Shown one piece after another: positions 46,852-57,045 of a stretch of DNA of 64,000 nt. The notes under the pieces were generated by a model. It was not told the DNA's origin. It made no database searches and saw only the letters and a program-made list of their open reading frames with translations. The translations under genes were made by a program, and so were the position numbers. This DNA comes from an uncultured Corynebacterium sp. (GTDB lineage Bacteria; Actinomycetota; Actinomycetes; Mycobacteriales; Mycobacteriaceae): the NCBI GenBank assembly GCA_946223355.1, contig CAMIPB010000003.1, positions 1 to 64,000 on the forward strand. Reading direction: 5' to 3'. The stretch's first letter is position 1, and every line of letters starts with the position of its first letter.

Positions 46852-47760
46852 CTACTGCTCACCACGCAGCTGACGCATACGCTCCGCGATTTCGTCATTG
46901 GACACGTTCTGCGAGTTCTCGGATGGCTGTGCCTGAGGCTGCTCACCAAAGTCCGGCTGTGCTGCGGCAGAATTGGACTGATTGGAAGCGCCAGACTCAA
47001 TCGCAGAGTTCTGGGAAGAGCTACCAGCCTCAAGTTGCTCACCGCGCATCTCAGCACGAATCTGCTCCAAACGGGAATGTCCAGCCATCTGCACGGAAGC
47101 ATTCTCTACCTCAGCCATACGCCCCTGCACAGAGTTCTCTGCAAGTTCGGCCTGACCAAGAGCCTTAGAGTAGCGACGCTCAATCTTCTCACGCACGCCA
47201 TCAAGGCTTGGGGTGTTTCCACCGGAGATGGACTCATTCATAGACTGCAGGGAATCAGAGACCTTTTCCTGCATCTTCGCTTGTTCCAGCTGGGAAAGAA
47301 GCTTGGTGCGCTCAGAAACTTTCTGCTGCAGCGCCATGGCATTACGCTCTACAGCCTTTTTAGCTTTCTCTGCCTGCTGCAGAGCCTGATCGTGCAAAGA
47401 CTTGGTGTCATCAACCGATTGCTCAGCAGTAACAAGCTGCGCAGCGAAAGCCTCAGCAGCATTCTCGTACTCAACGGCCTTCTGCTCATCACCGTTGTTA
47501 CGCGCCTGGTCTGCCAGGTTAAGCGCTTGCTTGGTGTTCGCCTGCAGCTTCTCAATCTCACTCAAACGGCGATTCAGCTGCATCTCGAGCTGACGCTGGT
47601 TACCAATAACTGCAGCAGCCTGCTGAGAGAGCTCCTGGTGCTGGCGCTGAGCTTCCTCGATGGCCTGCTCGATCTGTACCTTAGGGTCCGCATTCTCCTC
47701 AATCTTGGAGTCGAACAACGCCATGAGGTACTTCCATGCCTTTACGAATGGGTTTGCCAT
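46852..47760 (-). CDS. PspA/IM30-family envelope-stress protein
   Basis: A 302-residue protein. An amphipathic start ([20 protein letters not shown]) and a long coiled-coil ([40 protein letters not shown]) give the PspA fold, which binds and stabilises stressed membranes. The C-terminal 70 residues are Gln/Ser/Asn-rich and unlike PspA of enterobacteria. It follows clgR by 71 bp on the same strand, an order that in mycobacteria forms the clgR-pspA envelope-stress operon. AAGGTGG lies about 13 bases before the ATG at 47760. Confidence 0.85.
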   Translation of the reverse strand: MANPFVKAWKYLMALFDSKIEENADPKVQIEQAIEEAQRQHQELSQQAAAVIGNQRQLEMQLNRRLSEIEKLQANTKQALNLADQARNNGDEQKAVEYENAAEAFAAQLVTAEQSVDDTKSLHDQALQQAEKAKKAVERNAMALQQKVSERTKLLSQLEQAKMQEKVSDSLQSMNESISGGNTPSLDGVREKIERRYSKALGQAELAENSVQGRMAEVENASVQMAGHSRLEQIRAEMRGEQLEAGSSSQNSAIESGASNQSNSAAAQPDFGEQPQAQPSENSQNVSNDEIAERMRQLRGEQ

Positions 47761-47831
47761 CGCGGGTAAAGCCACCTTTCTCAATAAAGTGAATTAGTTA
47801 AAGTAAAACTACTACCTAAATGGTAGCGAAA

Positions 47832-48203
47832 TTATGCTTCACTCGCGGCAGGAGCGGTTGCGGCTAGCTCATCATTCATAGATTGCATAGCCATGTTCCC
47901 TGCTGCTTCCAGCAAAACCTCGGAAACGCTCGTTCCTAAACCATGGCAAACTGCTGCCAAAAGCTCAGAGGATACCTCTTTGCGCCCCCGCTCAAGCTCG
48001 GAAAGATACCCCGGGGACACGTTGGCAATCCCTGCTAATTCCCGCAGCGTCACGCCCTTGTCAGCGCGGAAACCACGCAACGTCATTCCCAGAGCTTCCC
48101 GCAAGAGTGGCTCGGGGGCGCGTTGAGTACGCGTGGCCACAGGAGCTGGGCGGTGGCCAACCCTGAAGTACGGTTTGTCTAAAAGTGCAGTAGAAGTGTT
48201 CAT
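47832..48203 (-). CDS. clgR: Transcriptional activator ClgR
   Basis: A 123-residue regulator with a Cro/C1-type HTH: LRGFRADKGVTLRELAGIAN, VSPGYLSELERGRKEVSSEL and LLAAVCHGLGTSVSEVL. ClgR activates Clp protease and other proteostasis genes in corynebacteria and is itself degraded by Clp. The C-terminal end Ala-Ala-Ser-Glu-Ala fits a degradation signal weakly. The ATG at 48203 is chosen; GGGGAG lies farther upstream than usual. It follows cinA. Confidence 0.85.
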   Translation of the reverse strand: MNTSTALLDKPYFRVGHRPAPVATRTQRAPEPLLREALGMTLRGFRADKGVTLRELAGIANVSPGYLSELERGRKEVSSELLAAVCHGLGTSVSEVLLEAAGNMAMQSMNDELAATAPAASEA

Positions 48204-48259
48204 TACTTTATTTAACGTCTCCCCTTCGATTTTTGTTCCCACAGTCTACTCGTTAGTTA

Positions 48260-48790
48260 CTATTTACTCATTCGTATTCCAATGCCCTGGTATTTCACAA
48301 TCTCTGAATACAAGGACTCAAGACCCAAATCAACGGCGGCTTTTCTCACCGTGTTGCGGTTTCCTTGCAATACCCGGGCATCTAATTGAAAAGCTTGAGC
48401 CGTACCATTGGGAAACGCGATCCCTAAAAACACTGTGCCTACTGGGTGCCCATCTTGTTGCGTAGGGCCAGCAACGCCGGTCAAACTTAGTCCCCAATCA
48501 CTGCCACATTGTTCTCGTGCGCCAACTGCCATTGCTTCTGCGACTTCAGTTGAAACAACTGTGTGGGTATCAATGACTTCCTGTGGCACTCGGGCGAGGT
48601 TGACCTTCAGGTCTGTTGCATAAGTAATCAAACCGCCCCGCAAAACGGCTGAAGCACCAGGAATCGAGGCGAGCGTTGCCGCTGCCATTCCGGCAGTTAG
48701 CGATTCGCACACAGCGAGGGTTTCGGCGCGGGCTTTAAGCGCATCCACTACAGCGAGTGCAAGAGCTTCATCGGGTGCGTAGTAGTTCAT
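48260..48790 (-). CDS. cinA: CinA C-terminal type nicotinamide-nucleotide amidohydrolase
   Basis: A 176-residue stand-alone CinA C-terminal domain (PncC type). It recycles NMN to nicotinate mononucleotide. Seen: the nucleophile region AVCESLTAGMAAATLASIPG, SAVLRGGLITYATDLKVNL and LSLTGVAGPTQQDGHPVGTV. The N-terminal competence/damage domain of full CinA is absent, as in most actinobacteria. It lies between pgsA and clgR, the conserved order. Confidence 0.92.
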   Translation of the reverse strand: MNYYAPDEALALAVVDALKARAETLAVCESLTAGMAAATLASIPGASAVLRGGLITYATDLKVNLARVPQEVIDTHTVVSTEVAEAMAVGAREQCGSDWGLSLTGVAGPTQQDGHPVGTVFLGIAFPNGTAQAFQLDARVLQGNRNTVRKAAVDLGLESLYSEIVKYQGIGIRMSK

Positions 48791-48814
48791 GGTAGTTCAT
48801 GTCGATCCGCTGAG

Positions 48815-49399
48815 TCAGGAATTACTCTTTTGTGCATCCAGTAGATACTGAATGCCAGTCACGACCGTAACAATGACAGCGGCAATCATGACTACGAACG
48901 TAGGAATATCCATCCACTCGGGCAGCGGACATAGATACATGGCCACCGCAAGCGTTTGCAGTACTGTCTTGAGCTTTCCTCCCTTGGAAGCAGGGACTAC
49001 CTTTCCTGCGCGCAGCATAAACATGCGCCAAATTGTGATACCAAACTCACGGACGACAATCACGATGGTGACCCACCATGAAAGGGCGCCGATGAGGTTC
49101 AGGCACACCAATGCCGTGGTCATCAAAGCCTTGTCCGCAATTGGGTCCGCGATCTTGCCAAAGTTGGTCACCAAACCGCGGGCACGCGCAATGTCCCCGT
49201 CCAACTTGTCCGTCAACATGAGCAACGCGAATAGACCAAAGGCCCACCACATTTTTTCCGTCAAGACCAGGTAAGCAAACAGTGGAATGAACAAAATGCG
49301 CATCGTTGTCAGCACATTGGGCAGGTTCCAGTTAGAAGGCTGAGGCTGCGCTGCAATGTGCTGAGGTTGCGATGGCTGGTGGTTGGTCACAAAATTCAT
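48815..49399 (-). CDS. pgsA: CDP-diacylglycerol-glycerol-3-phosphate 3-phosphatidyltransferase
   Basis: A 194-residue CDP-alcohol phosphatidyltransferase making phosphatidylglycerol phosphate. The metal- and substrate-binding signature is complete: LDGDIARARGLVTNFGKIAD followed by PIADK. Several membrane helices (LFIPLFAYLVLTEKMWWAFG, WWVTIVIVVREFGITIW) surround it. The ATG at 49399 is chosen with GACGGG just ahead; the 60 residues upstream in frame do not fit the family. It lies 24 bp before cinA. Confidence 0.93.
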   Translation of the reverse strand: MNFVTNHQPSQPQHIAAQPQPSNWNLPNVLTTMRILFIPLFAYLVLTEKMWWAFGLFALLMLTDKLDGDIARARGLVTNFGKIADPIADKALMTTALVCLNLIGALSWWVTIVIVVREFGITIWRMFMLRAGKVVPASKGGKLKTVLQTLAVAMYLCPLPEWMDIPTFVVMIAAVIVTVVTGIQYLLDAQKSNS

Positions 49400-49483
49400 A
49401 GTACCCGTCAATATGCCTACACCTGGACATGCCTCCCCTCCATCATCGACTTCCACTCTGCGCCGCCTTATACACTGGGGGGT

Positions 49484-49765
49484 ATGAAATACTTTGCAGC
49501 AATTTACGATTACAAGCCACAAAACCCTCTGGTAGCTCAAACTCGGGCCAAACACCGCGAATTTATCGCGGCGCTGCATGCGGAGGGAAAAATCTTCGCT
49601 TCAGGACCGTTCACGGACACCTTTGGCGGCGCCTTGATAATCTTCGCGCTTTCCGACGACGCCCAAGTCGCCGATGCCCTGAAACTTACTGAGCAGGATC
49701 CCTTTGTTCAAGCGGGCGTCGTGACAGCACGCAGTGTGCGGGAATGGAATCCAGTCATCAAATAA
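49484..49765 (+). CDS. YCII-related domain protein
   Basis: A 93-residue protein matching YCII: MKYFAAIYDYKPQNPLVAQT, REFIAALHAEGKIFASGPFT, GGALIIFALSDDAQVADAL and QDPFVQAGVVTARSVREW. The family has a ferredoxin-like fold with a His/Asp pair and unclear activity. The ATG at 49484 has GGGGGG 3-8 bases upstream, so the longer frame from 49358 is not used. It is divergent from pgsA and convergent with terC. Confidence 0.85.
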   Translation: MKYFAAIYDYKPQNPLVAQTRAKHREFIAALHAEGKIFASGPFTDTFGGALIIFALSDDAQVADALKLTEQDPFVQAGVVTARSVREWNPVIK

Positions 49766-49779
49766 GCTGACAGGTTTAC

Positions 49780-50832
49780 CTACTTGGCGGGCAGCTCAAT
49801 CTTGTTGCCTTCGTCATCCCAGTCGTAGCGGGTCGCGCGTGTATCGATAGCACCCATGTTGCGATCTCGCTTGTTCTTCAAAATCGACGCTAAGACCGTG
49901 ACAGTTAAGATACCCACGATAACGACCAAGGACATCACAGTAGGAATTTCTGGGACAGCAACATTTTCTCCGCCATTGATAAATGGAAGATTGTTTTCAT
50001 GCAGGGCATGCAACAAGAGTTTTCCACCGATAAAGGCCAAGATAAGGCCTAGTCCATACGACAGGAATACGAGGCGATCCATCAAGCCATCAAGCAAGAA
50101 ATAAAGCTGACGCAGCCCCATAAGGGAAAACGCGTTAGTAGTAAACACAAGGTATGGCTCTGGAGTGATGCCGTAGATCGCTGGGATGGAGTCGAACGCG
50201 AACATCACATCGATCATTCCGATAGCCACCAACGCTACAAACAGCGGTGTGAGAGCTTTTTTGCCATCAAACTTATGTATTAGTTTGTCGCTGTGGTAGC
50301 GGGGCGTAACGTGTACGACTTTACGCAGCCACTTAATAACTAGCATGTCGTTGGGATCTGTTTCCTCTGCGTCACGGATCTCATCCCAAATGAGTTTAAT
50401 CGCGGTGTAGATCAGGAAGATCGCAAAGAGATAGAAAATATCTGACCAGGCTTGGATTACAGCAGCGCCCAGTAAGATGAAGACGAGGCGGAATACTAGC
50501 GCCAGCACGATGCCGATGAGCAAGACCTTCTGCTGGTATTTACGTGGAATTTTAAAAGCGCCCATTATCAGCGCGAAGACAAAGAGGTTATCGACGCTGA
50601 GTGCTTTCTCCGTAACGTAACCGGTGAAATACTGCACCGCGTGCTCTTGATCCCACAGACCCCAGACTAAAAAGCCAAAAACTATAGCTAGGCCGACGTA
50701 AAAGGCTGTCCAAAAACCGGATTCCTTCAAGGTCGGTTCATGCGGTGTTCGAACGTGCGAGAAGAAATCAAAAACAAAAAATCCTAAAATAACTGCTCCT
50801 GTGAGCAGCCAAATCCACAACGGGACGTCCAT
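49780..50832 (-). CDS. terC: TerC-family membrane protein (probable manganese exporter)
   Basis: A 350-residue protein with about nine membrane segments. TerC features: WLLTGAVILGFFVFDFFSH, the acidic motif TEKALSVDNLFVFALIMGAF, and a second one, VALVAIGMIDVMFAFDSIPA. The Asp and Glu residues in the membrane bind metal. Members such as Alx export Mn2+. GGAGG lies 7-8 bases before the ATG at 50832. The leader contains a yybP-ykoY-like riboswitch, which supports manganese as the signal. Confidence 0.9.
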   Translation of the reverse strand: MDVPLWIWLLTGAVILGFFVFDFFSHVRTPHEPTLKESGFWTAFYVGLAIVFGFLVWGLWDQEHAVQYFTGYVTEKALSVDNLFVFALIMGAFKIPRKYQQKVLLIGIVLALVFRLVFILLGAAVIQAWSDIFYLFAIFLIYTAIKLIWDEIRDAEETDPNDMLVIKWLRKVVHVTPRYHSDKLIHKFDGKKALTPLFVALVAIGMIDVMFAFDSIPAIYGITPEPYLVFTTNAFSLMGLRQLYFLLDGLMDRLVFLSYGLGLILAFIGGKLLLHALHENNLPFINGGENVAVPEIPTVMSLVVIVGILTVTVLASILKNKRDRNMGAIDTRATRYDWDDEGNKIELPAK

Positions 50833-50869
50833 AAAAATACCTCCGGACAAAGTAATTGGGTTTACTAAC

Positions 50870-50995
50870 TTCGCCGGAGGTCTCCCCCGCCAGAACTCGT
50901 CTAAGGACGTTTTTTACGTTCTGGCCAGCGCGACCGGGAGCTATGAAGCAACCGTGTTGACGATCAGCACTGAGAAGTTGGGGTACTCCCCTCCA
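50870..50995 (-). promoter_or_regulatory. yybP-ykoY-like manganese riboswitch before terC
   Basis: The minus-strand leader has the family landmarks in order: GGGGAGTACCCC (50991-50980), a loop with CGTCAACAC, the CCCGG and CTGGCCAG region, an inner stem GCCAGAAC / GTTCTGGC enclosing ACGTAAAAAACGT, and the closing GGGGGAGACCTCCGGCG near 50870. It ends about 38 bases before the terC start, near its GGAGG. In yybP-ykoY RNAs two purine-rich loops dock and bind Mn2+, turning on exporter genes. The terC family is a classical target. Folding was judged by eye. Confidence 0.75.
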
Positions 50996-51025
50996 AGACT
51001 TCCCATATGCTACACCATCACTTAG

Positions 51026-54000
51026 CTAAAAAGCAGTATTCGTTGGGTTATAAGTTGCAACGCGTGTGCTCTGCGCTGATTCAGAAGACTCTTCCGCTTC
51101 GTCTTTTTCAGTTTCAGCTTGGTTTTCTTCTGATTTTTGTTCTAACACTTCTTTAGGGGCATCCGCAGGGTCTGCACCCTTAAGCATCCACAACGTGGTC
51201 TCAAGTTCTTCGGGTTTAATCAAGACTTCGCGCGCCTTGGAGCCTTCCGACGGCCCCACGATCTCTCGCGACTCCATGAGGTCCATGAGTCGGCCTGCCT
51301 TAGCGAAACCAATCCGCAGCTTGCGCTGCAACATCGACGTAGAGCCGAGCTGGGAATTAACCACCAATTCCACTGCTTGGAGCAGGTCATCCAAATCCTT
51401 GCCGATTTCTTCGTCAATATTCTTTTTGGCTTCAGCCTGCTTGTCCTCTGTCACACCCTCTGTGTAGTTAGGGTCGGCCTGTGCTTTGGCGGAGTCAACC
51501 ACAGCTTGGACTTCTTCATCGGAAACGAAAGCACCTTGCATACGCATTGGACGTCCGCCCTGCGGGATAAATAGTGCGTCACCCATACCGATAAGCTTTT
51601 CAGCACCAGCCTGATCCAAAATGACGCGAGAGTCCGTCAGCGACGAAGTTGCGAATGCCAAACGGGATGGCACGTTCGTTTTGATAAGACCAGTTACAAC
51701 GTCCACAGAAGGACGCTGTGTGGCCAGAACCAGGTGGATACCAGCTGCTCGCGCCTTTTGAGTAATGCGGACGATTGAATCCTCAATTTCCTTTGGCGCA
51801 GTCATCATCAAGTCCGCCAACTCATCTACCACGCAAACGATAAATGGATAAGGCTTCATCTCTCGTTCGGATCCCAGGGGGGCAGTTATCTCTCCAGACT
51901 TCACCTTCTTATTGAAGTCCTTGATGTGGCGAACGCGAGCGGACTTCATGTCCATGTAACGCTGTTCCATTTCTTCTACCAGCCACTGCAAAGCCGCAGC
52001 CGCCTTCTTTGGCTGGGTGATAATAGGCGTAATGAGGTGTGGAATTCCCTCATAAGGGGTAAGTTCAACCATCTTCGGGTCAACCAGAATAAGGCGGACT
52101 TCCTCCGGAGTTGCACGAGTGAGAAGAGACACGAGCATCGAGTTCACGAACGCAGACTTACCGGAGCCCGTTGCACCTGCTACCAGAAGGTGTGGCATCT
52201 TCTGGACTGAGTGAGAGACAAATTCGCCCTCAATGTCCTTACCCAATCCAATGAGCATCGGATCCTCGTTGGTGGCAGTAGTCGGAGCCTCAAGAACTTC
52301 GCGCAATCTGACCATTTCACGGTCCGGATTTGGCACCTCGATACCTACCGCAGATTTGCCAGGAATTGGCGCTAGCAATCGGACGTTGTCAGTTGCCACG
52401 GCGTAGGCGAGGTTGGACTGAAGGTTGGTGATTTTAGATACCTTCACGCCTGGCCCCAGCTCAATCTCGTAGCGAGTGACTGTAGGGCCACGACTAAATC
52501 CGGTGACTGTTGCGTCAACTTTGAATTCATCAAAAACGTCAGTAATCGCTTCGATGATGCGATCATTAACTTCGGTGCGCTCCTTCGCTGGTGCGCCAGC
52601 GACAAGGAGATCCGTAGTGGGAACTTCGTAGGACGCTGCGCGTTGCTCCGCAGGCGAAGGATCAGGATTAACCGGACGTGCTGCAACCTGAGGAGCCTGT
52701 GTTGGTGAATTGGCCACCTTGCCCTTCGTAGGAGCAGTGGAGTTTTTGGCTTTCTTGTCTATAACCCGTTGGCGGGCTTGTGCAACTGCATCAACGACCG
52801 GCATTTCATCTGTATCATCGCTCAGTTGATCTAAAGGCAGCTGCGGCTGATTCTCGGTTTCTGCTGCAGGTTTGTCCTGAGCCTCTTCTACCGGGTAGTT
52901 CTCCATCGGAGTCCGAGAAGGCTGTGGCTCGGCCGCGTCATAGAGGTTATCGTCGGCACTGCGAGTAACTTTTGGTTTGTTTCTGGATACCTTAGACGTC
53001 TTAGGAGCCTGTTCCGAGCCGGTTACAGGAGCTGATGCAGCACGAGAAACCGGACGGGAAGCCCGGGCACGTGGGCGGTTCTCCGAGATTGCATCGATAT
53101 CATCAGTGACTGTTCCATACATGTCATCCGAGTCTTCTTCTGGATTGTTAGCTGGGTTGCTAAATCCCCGAATCCAGTCCAGCAGAAGAGTAGTAGCTTC
53201 TTTTGTGGTGATTCCTGTGACCACCAAAGCGCCGTAAATAATCACCAAGATGAGAAGTGGAATTGCCACATAGCGGCTAAATCCTAACGCTAGGACACCG
53301 CCTGTCCATGCGCCCACAGCACCTCCGGCAAACATGCGCTCAGGCCATTCGGCTGGATCGCCTGCAAACAAATGAATGAGCCCGAGCATCGCCACAATGA
53401 TTAGGCCGGTTCCCATTCCAAAGCGAGCGCGGCTGGCGGACGCTTCATTCTCCACGGGACGGAGATCCAGCATGAGTGCCAAAGCCAAAGCAACCAGTGC
53501 CACAGGAAGAACCAGTGCACCGGCGCCTACGACAAGATGTGCCGCACGGGCAATCGCAGCACCTACAGGGCCAGCGATGTCAAGCCACACGCTTGCGCCC
53601 AGGATTGCAGCAAGGCCAAGCAGCGTCAACCCAACTGCATCGGCATTGATTCCCTCGCCCATTCGAGCATTAACTTCCGGAGCTCCATTGTCTATAGCTC
53701 CATCAGAAGCTCCATCAGAGTCGTAGTCCAGATCGTGACTAGTTTCGTAGTCAAGGCTACGTTCTTGATCCCCACTGCGCTTGGCGCGTGACTTTCGACT
53801 AGAAATCCCCTTACGCTCCTTTACATCGTCATATTCGTCGTTGAACTCATCGTTGTGATGCAGGTTCACGACGCTTCGCGTGAGTCCCCCCACGCCTTTA
53901 GCTGTCGCTCCAAACATTGCCCCTAATCCGTGCCCCACAGCACGAAAAGCGCTACCGGTCCTCTCATGGGAAGACTCAGCAGCGCGCTGCGAGGATGTTG

Positions 54001-54133
54001 CTGCGAGAGTATCTCTCGTAGCGGAATTGTTTCGGCCGCCCGGTCGCTTCTTATTGGAAGCATGACCGCCCGCGCCACGCGGATTGGTGCGGTGACGGCG
54101 AGAGGAACGCGGTGGGGTGTTCTTGACAGACAT
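51026..54133 (-). CDS. ftsK: DNA translocase FtsK
   Basis: A protein of about 1035 residues. A basic N-terminus and four or five membrane segments ([78 protein letters not shown]) are followed by a ~250-residue Pro/Gln/Ala-rich linker and the motor domain. Walker A is [17 protein letters not shown] near residue 650, Walker B is [14 protein letters not shown], and the gamma DNA-reading domain closes the protein ([20 protein letters not shown]). It moves chromosome ends through the division septum. The ATG at 54133 lacks a clear ribosome-binding site; a GTG at 54178 is in frame. Confidence 0.93.
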   Translation of the reverse strand: MSVKNTPPRSSRRHRTNPRGAGGHASNKKRPGGRNNSATRDTLAATSSQRAAESSHERTGSAFRAVGHGLGAMFGATAKGVGGLTRSVVNLHHNDEFNDEYDDVKERKGISSRKSRAKRSGDQERSLDYETSHDLDYDSDGASDGAIDNGAPEVNARMGEGINADAVGLTLLGLAAILGASVWLDIAGPVGAAIARAAHLVVGAGALVLPVALVALALALMLDLRPVENEASASRARFGMGTGLIIVAMLGLIHLFAGDPAEWPERMFAGGAVGAWTGGVLALGFSRYVAIPLLILVIIYGALVVTGITTKEATTLLLDWIRGFSNPANNPEEDSDDMYGTVTDDIDAISENRPRARASRPVSRAASAPVTGSEQAPKTSKVSRNKPKVTRSADDNLYDAAEPQPSRTPMENYPVEEAQDKPAAETENQPQLPLDQLSDDTDEMPVVDAVAQARQRVIDKKAKNSTAPTKGKVANSPTQAPQVAARPVNPDPSPAEQRAASYEVPTTDLLVAGAPAKERTEVNDRIIEAITDVFDEFKVDATVTGFSRGPTVTRYEIELGPGVKVSKITNLQSNLAYAVATDNVRLLAPIPGKSAVGIEVPNPDREMVRLREVLEAPTTATNEDPMLIGLGKDIEGEFVSHSVQKMPHLLVAGATGSGKSAFVNSMLVSLLTRATPEEVRLILVDPKMVELTPYEGIPHLITPIITQPKKAAAALQWLVEEMEQRYMDMKSARVRHIKDFNKKVKSGEITAPLGSEREMKPYPFIVCVVDELADLMMTAPKEIEDSIVRITQKARAAGIHLVLATQRPSVDVVTGLIKTNVPSRLAFATSSLTDSRVILDQAGAEKLIGMGDALFIPQGGRPMRMQGAFVSDEEVQAVVDSAKAQADPNYTEGVTEDKQAEAKKNIDEEIGKDLDDLLQAVELVVNSQLGSTSMLQRKLRIGFAKAGRLMDLMESREIVGPSEGSKAREVLIKPEELETTLWMLKGADPADAPKEVLEQKSEENQAETEKDEAEESSESAQSTRVATYNPTNTAF

Positions 54134-54195
54134 AGTTGACAGACTAGTAGCAATTGCCCCACTAATCACATTAGCCACACCGGAAACGGTAGGGT

Positions 54196-54816
54196 TTATT
54201 TCATTCGCACCTGAGTCACGTCGCCTTCAAAATCGAGTTCTACAAGCTTTCGTCCAAAAACCCAGAGCAACAATTCACCCACAGGTCCAGACACCGTAAC
54301 TACCCTATTTCCTCGACGAGTAACTCCCCTACTATCAGCACACACCAAGCGATCAAAACCCTGTGGCAGAAGTACGACTGGGCAGGTCGAGGCCTTTAGA
54401 AGGCGAGGTGCCAGAAGCTTTAATGCACCATGTAGCTCTAGCTGAGCAGCGCGCGACAACTCGCGTGGTTCCGTTTTGCCGTTCGCTCTTCGAACGTCCT
54501 CATGATGGACGAAGTGTTCGGTGACGTTAATGCGAGCGTCGACAAGCCCCCACCATCGCCCCCTCACTGGGCCCGCTTCCCAAAGGTCTACGACCTCTCC
54601 GAAAGGAAGTTTTTTAACTTCATTAGTCACCGCCTGAAGGCGATCTTCCAAAAAGCCAATAAACATCCCGGCTGCGGCGTCCAAGCGGTTTTCCCTGATC
54701 CAAAGGTGAACTACCAAGTCATGGGTGGTCCAGCCTTCACACATCGTCGGTGCATCAGGCCCTAGCTCACGGAAAAGACGGGCTAGGCTTTGACGTTCAG
54801 CAGCAGAAAATGACAT
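54196..54816 (-). CDS. TIGR03085 family protein (DinB/MDMPI-like)
   Basis: A 206-residue protein of the actinobacterial TIGR03085 family. It begins with a metal-dependent-hydrolase-like helical bundle: [39 protein letters not shown] and [16 protein letters not shown], with His residues placed as in mycothiol-dependent isomerases. No substrate is known. GAGG lies 3-6 bases before the ATG at 54816, but this site sits inside a strong hairpin. Confidence 0.8.
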   Translation of the reverse strand: MSFSAAERQSLARLFRELGPDAPTMCEGWTTHDLVVHLWIRENRLDAAAGMFIGFLEDRLQAVTNEVKKLPFGEVVDLWEAGPVRGRWWGLVDARINVTEHFVHHEDVRRANGKTEPRELSRAAQLELHGALKLLAPRLLKASTCPVVLLPQGFDRLVCADSRGVTRRGNRVVTVSGPVGELLLWVFGRKLVELDFEGDVTQVRMK

Positions 54817-54856
54817 AAGCCTCAGCATAGCGGGTAAACCGCTAATGCTGAGGCTT
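54817..54856 (-). terminator. Strong hairpin after rnj, overlapping the next ribosome-binding site
   Basis: AAGCCTCAGCAT (54817-54828) pairs perfectly with ATGCTGAGGCTT (54845-54856), and AGCGG/CCGCT extends the stem inward with one bulged base to a GTAAA loop: 17 base pairs in 40 nt. It follows the rnj stop by 35 bp. On the minus strand its distal arm carries TGAGGCTT, which ends at the base before the ATG of the TIGR03085 gene. It can act as a terminator-like structure and as a ribosome-binding-site lock. Confidence 0.75.
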
Positions 54857-54891
54857 AGTTCCGAGCAAAACTCCTACGAGGTCATTGCTAT

Positions 54892-57042
54892 TTAGAGAGA
54901 CTCGCGCGCATGACGCACTTCATCTTCATTAGCAACTACGTTATCTGACGACATAGGAACAATGGTTGGCAAGATGACAGGCTCACGCTTGTACTTGTTT
55001 TCTACAAAGCGAGATACCTTGCGGCGCAGCTTCTGCACCATGCGGTATGAGTCATTCTCACCTTCAGCAGCCAAATCGTTCATGGTGTTGTCCACGATTT
55101 CAACAATCTCAGTCAAAATAGTGCGGTCATCATCACTAAAGCCGGTGGTCTCCACACGAGCCTTCTCCACCAGGCGAGACGTGCGGTTGTCAATGACACA
55201 GGTGATGGAAATGACGCCACCGGATCCCAAGTTCGTCCGGTCAGTCAAGGTGTCAGCGTCGACTTCACCCATGGTAATGCCATCGACATACAGGTTGCCT
55301 ACTGGCATTTGACCAACAACTTCCGCGCGACCATTAACCATATCCACTACGACACCGTTTTGAGCGAGTACAACCCGATCGCGGTGTACACCGGTAGAGA
55401 TTGCCAATTCCTTGTTCGCACGCAAGTGTCGCCACTCACCGTGCACAGGCATCGCGTTCTTTGGACGCGCGGCGTTGTAAACAAACAACAGCTCGCCAGC
55501 GTAGCCGTGGCCAGAAGAGTGAACCTTCGCATCGGAACCAGTGATGACCTCTGCACCAATCTGGGACAACATGTTCATTACACCAAAGACTGCTTCTTCG
55601 TTTCCTGGGATAAGAGAGGAAGAGAAGATAATGGTGTCACCGTCACGCACAGTGATCTGACGGTGCTCACGACGCGCCATTCGCGACAGCGCTGCCATTG
55701 GCTCGCCCTGGGTACCAGTAGTAATGAGGAGCACCTTGTGAGGAGCCATCTTGGCGGCTTCATCAATAGGAATAATCAAACCGCGAGGAGCCTTCAAGAA
55801 GCCCATTTTCTCCGCGATTTCCATGTTGCGCATCATGGAGCGACCGTTGAACGCCACCTTACGTCCCGCAGCCTCTGCTGCATCCAATGCGGCCTGCACA
55901 CGATAAACATTGGAGGCGAAAGTCGCGATAATCACTCGCTGGCGCGCATTTTGCACCAGTCGCTTGAATGCTGCTGGGATATCTGCCTCTGAGCCGGATA
56001 CGCCAGGAACCGTTGCGTTCGTGGAATCACACAGCAACAGATCAACCCCCTCGTCACCGAAACGAGACAGTGCGGGAAGGTCAGTTGGGCGGTTGTCTAG
56101 TGGTGTCTGGTCCAGTTTGATGTCACCCGTGTGGACGACAGAACCAGCTGGGGTGTTGAGCATGATGCCCAGCGCATCAGGAATCGAGTGGTTAACAGCC
56201 CAGAAACGTGCACGGAACGGACCGTAGGTCACGTCAGACTTCTCATTGACCTCAACCATCTTTGGACGGATGTGGTGTTCTTTACACTTCGCGGCAATCA
56301 GTGCCAAGGTAAAGCGGGATGCGACGATTGGGATGTCCCCACGCAGCTTCAGAAGCCAAGGAATCGCGCCGATATGATCCTCGTGTGCGTGGGTGACAAT
56401 CAACGCCTCGATCTTGTCTAGCTTCTTTTCAATCGGACCAAAGTCCGGAAGGATCAAGTCAACGCCGGGTTCATCAGAAGACGGGAACAAAACGCCACAG
56501 TCAATGATGAGCAGCTTGCCGTCATACTCGAAGACGGTCATGTTACGGCCAATTTCCGAGATGCCGCCCAAGGCGTACAGGCGCAGGCTGTTCCTCGGCG
56601 CCTTTGGTGGCTCTGGCAAGCGCTTTGTTAGATCTGCGCCTTGCATGGACTTAGGGACGTTACGACGTCCGCGTCCACCGCGGTTGTTGTTTCCTCCACC
56701 GTTGCCATTGTTTCCGCCGCGTCCGCGTCCACCGCGGCCTCGGCCGCCACGTCCGCCTCGGGAATCATCACGGCCAGCGCCATTGCCTTTGCCGTTGTTG
56801 TTTCGGTTGCCACGGTTGTTTCTGTTGTTTCCGCTGTTTCCGCTCTCACGGTTACCATCGCGACTTTCGCGCTTCGGTTCAGAATTCGAATTATCAGCGC
56901 CTTGATTGCGTCCGCTCGTAGAAGCAGCCTCTGGTGCCTGGAACACAGGCGTGGCCGCAGCATTTGCGGAACTATTGTTTGCTTCTGCAGGTGGGCCCGC
57001 CTTGCGGGTTACCTTACGTGCGCGATTACGGGGTTCATTCAT
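54892..57042 (-). CDS. rnj: Ribonuclease J with RG/Asn-rich N-terminal extension
   Basis: A 716-residue RNase J. The metallo-beta-lactamase core shows IEALIVTHAHEDHIGAIPWL, VVHTGDIKLDQTPLDNRPT, LLCDSTNATVPGVSGSE and, in the beta-CASP part, VHSSGHGYAGELL and PVHGEWRHL. It has 5'-3' exo- and endonuclease activity in mRNA decay and rRNA maturation. Residues ~30-135 are a disordered Arg/Gly/Asn-rich stretch with repeated RGGRG blocks, likely RNA-binding. dapA ends 3 bp before its ATG, so dapA-rnj are co-transcribed. Confidence 0.95.
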   Translation of the reverse strand: MNEPRNRARKVTRKAGPPAEANNSSANAAATPVFQAPEAASTSGRNQGADNSNSEPKRESRDGNRESGNSGNNRNNRGNRNNNGKGNGAGRDDSRGGRGGRGRGGRGRGGNNGNGGGNNNRGGRGRRNVPKSMQGADLTKRLPEPPKAPRNSLRLYALGGISEIGRNMTVFEYDGKLLIIDCGVLFPSSDEPGVDLILPDFGPIEKKLDKIEALIVTHAHEDHIGAIPWLLKLRGDIPIVASRFTLALIAAKCKEHHIRPKMVEVNEKSDVTYGPFRARFWAVNHSIPDALGIMLNTPAGSVVHTGDIKLDQTPLDNRPTDLPALSRFGDEGVDLLLCDSTNATVPGVSGSEADIPAAFKRLVQNARQRVIIATFASNVYRVQAALDAAEAAGRKVAFNGRSMMRNMEIAEKMGFLKAPRGLIIPIDEAAKMAPHKVLLITTGTQGEPMAALSRMARREHRQITVRDGDTIIFSSSLIPGNEEAVFGVMNMLSQIGAEVITGSDAKVHSSGHGYAGELLFVYNAARPKNAMPVHGEWRHLRANKELAISTGVHRDRVVLAQNGVVVDMVNGRAEVVGQMPVGNLYVDGITMGEVDADTLTDRTNLGSGGVISITCVIDNRTSRLVEKARVETTGFSDDDRTILTEIVEIVDNTMNDLAAEGENDSYRMVQKLRRKVSRFVENKYKREPVILPTIVPMSSDNVVANEDEVRHARESL

Positions 57043-57045
57043 GTT

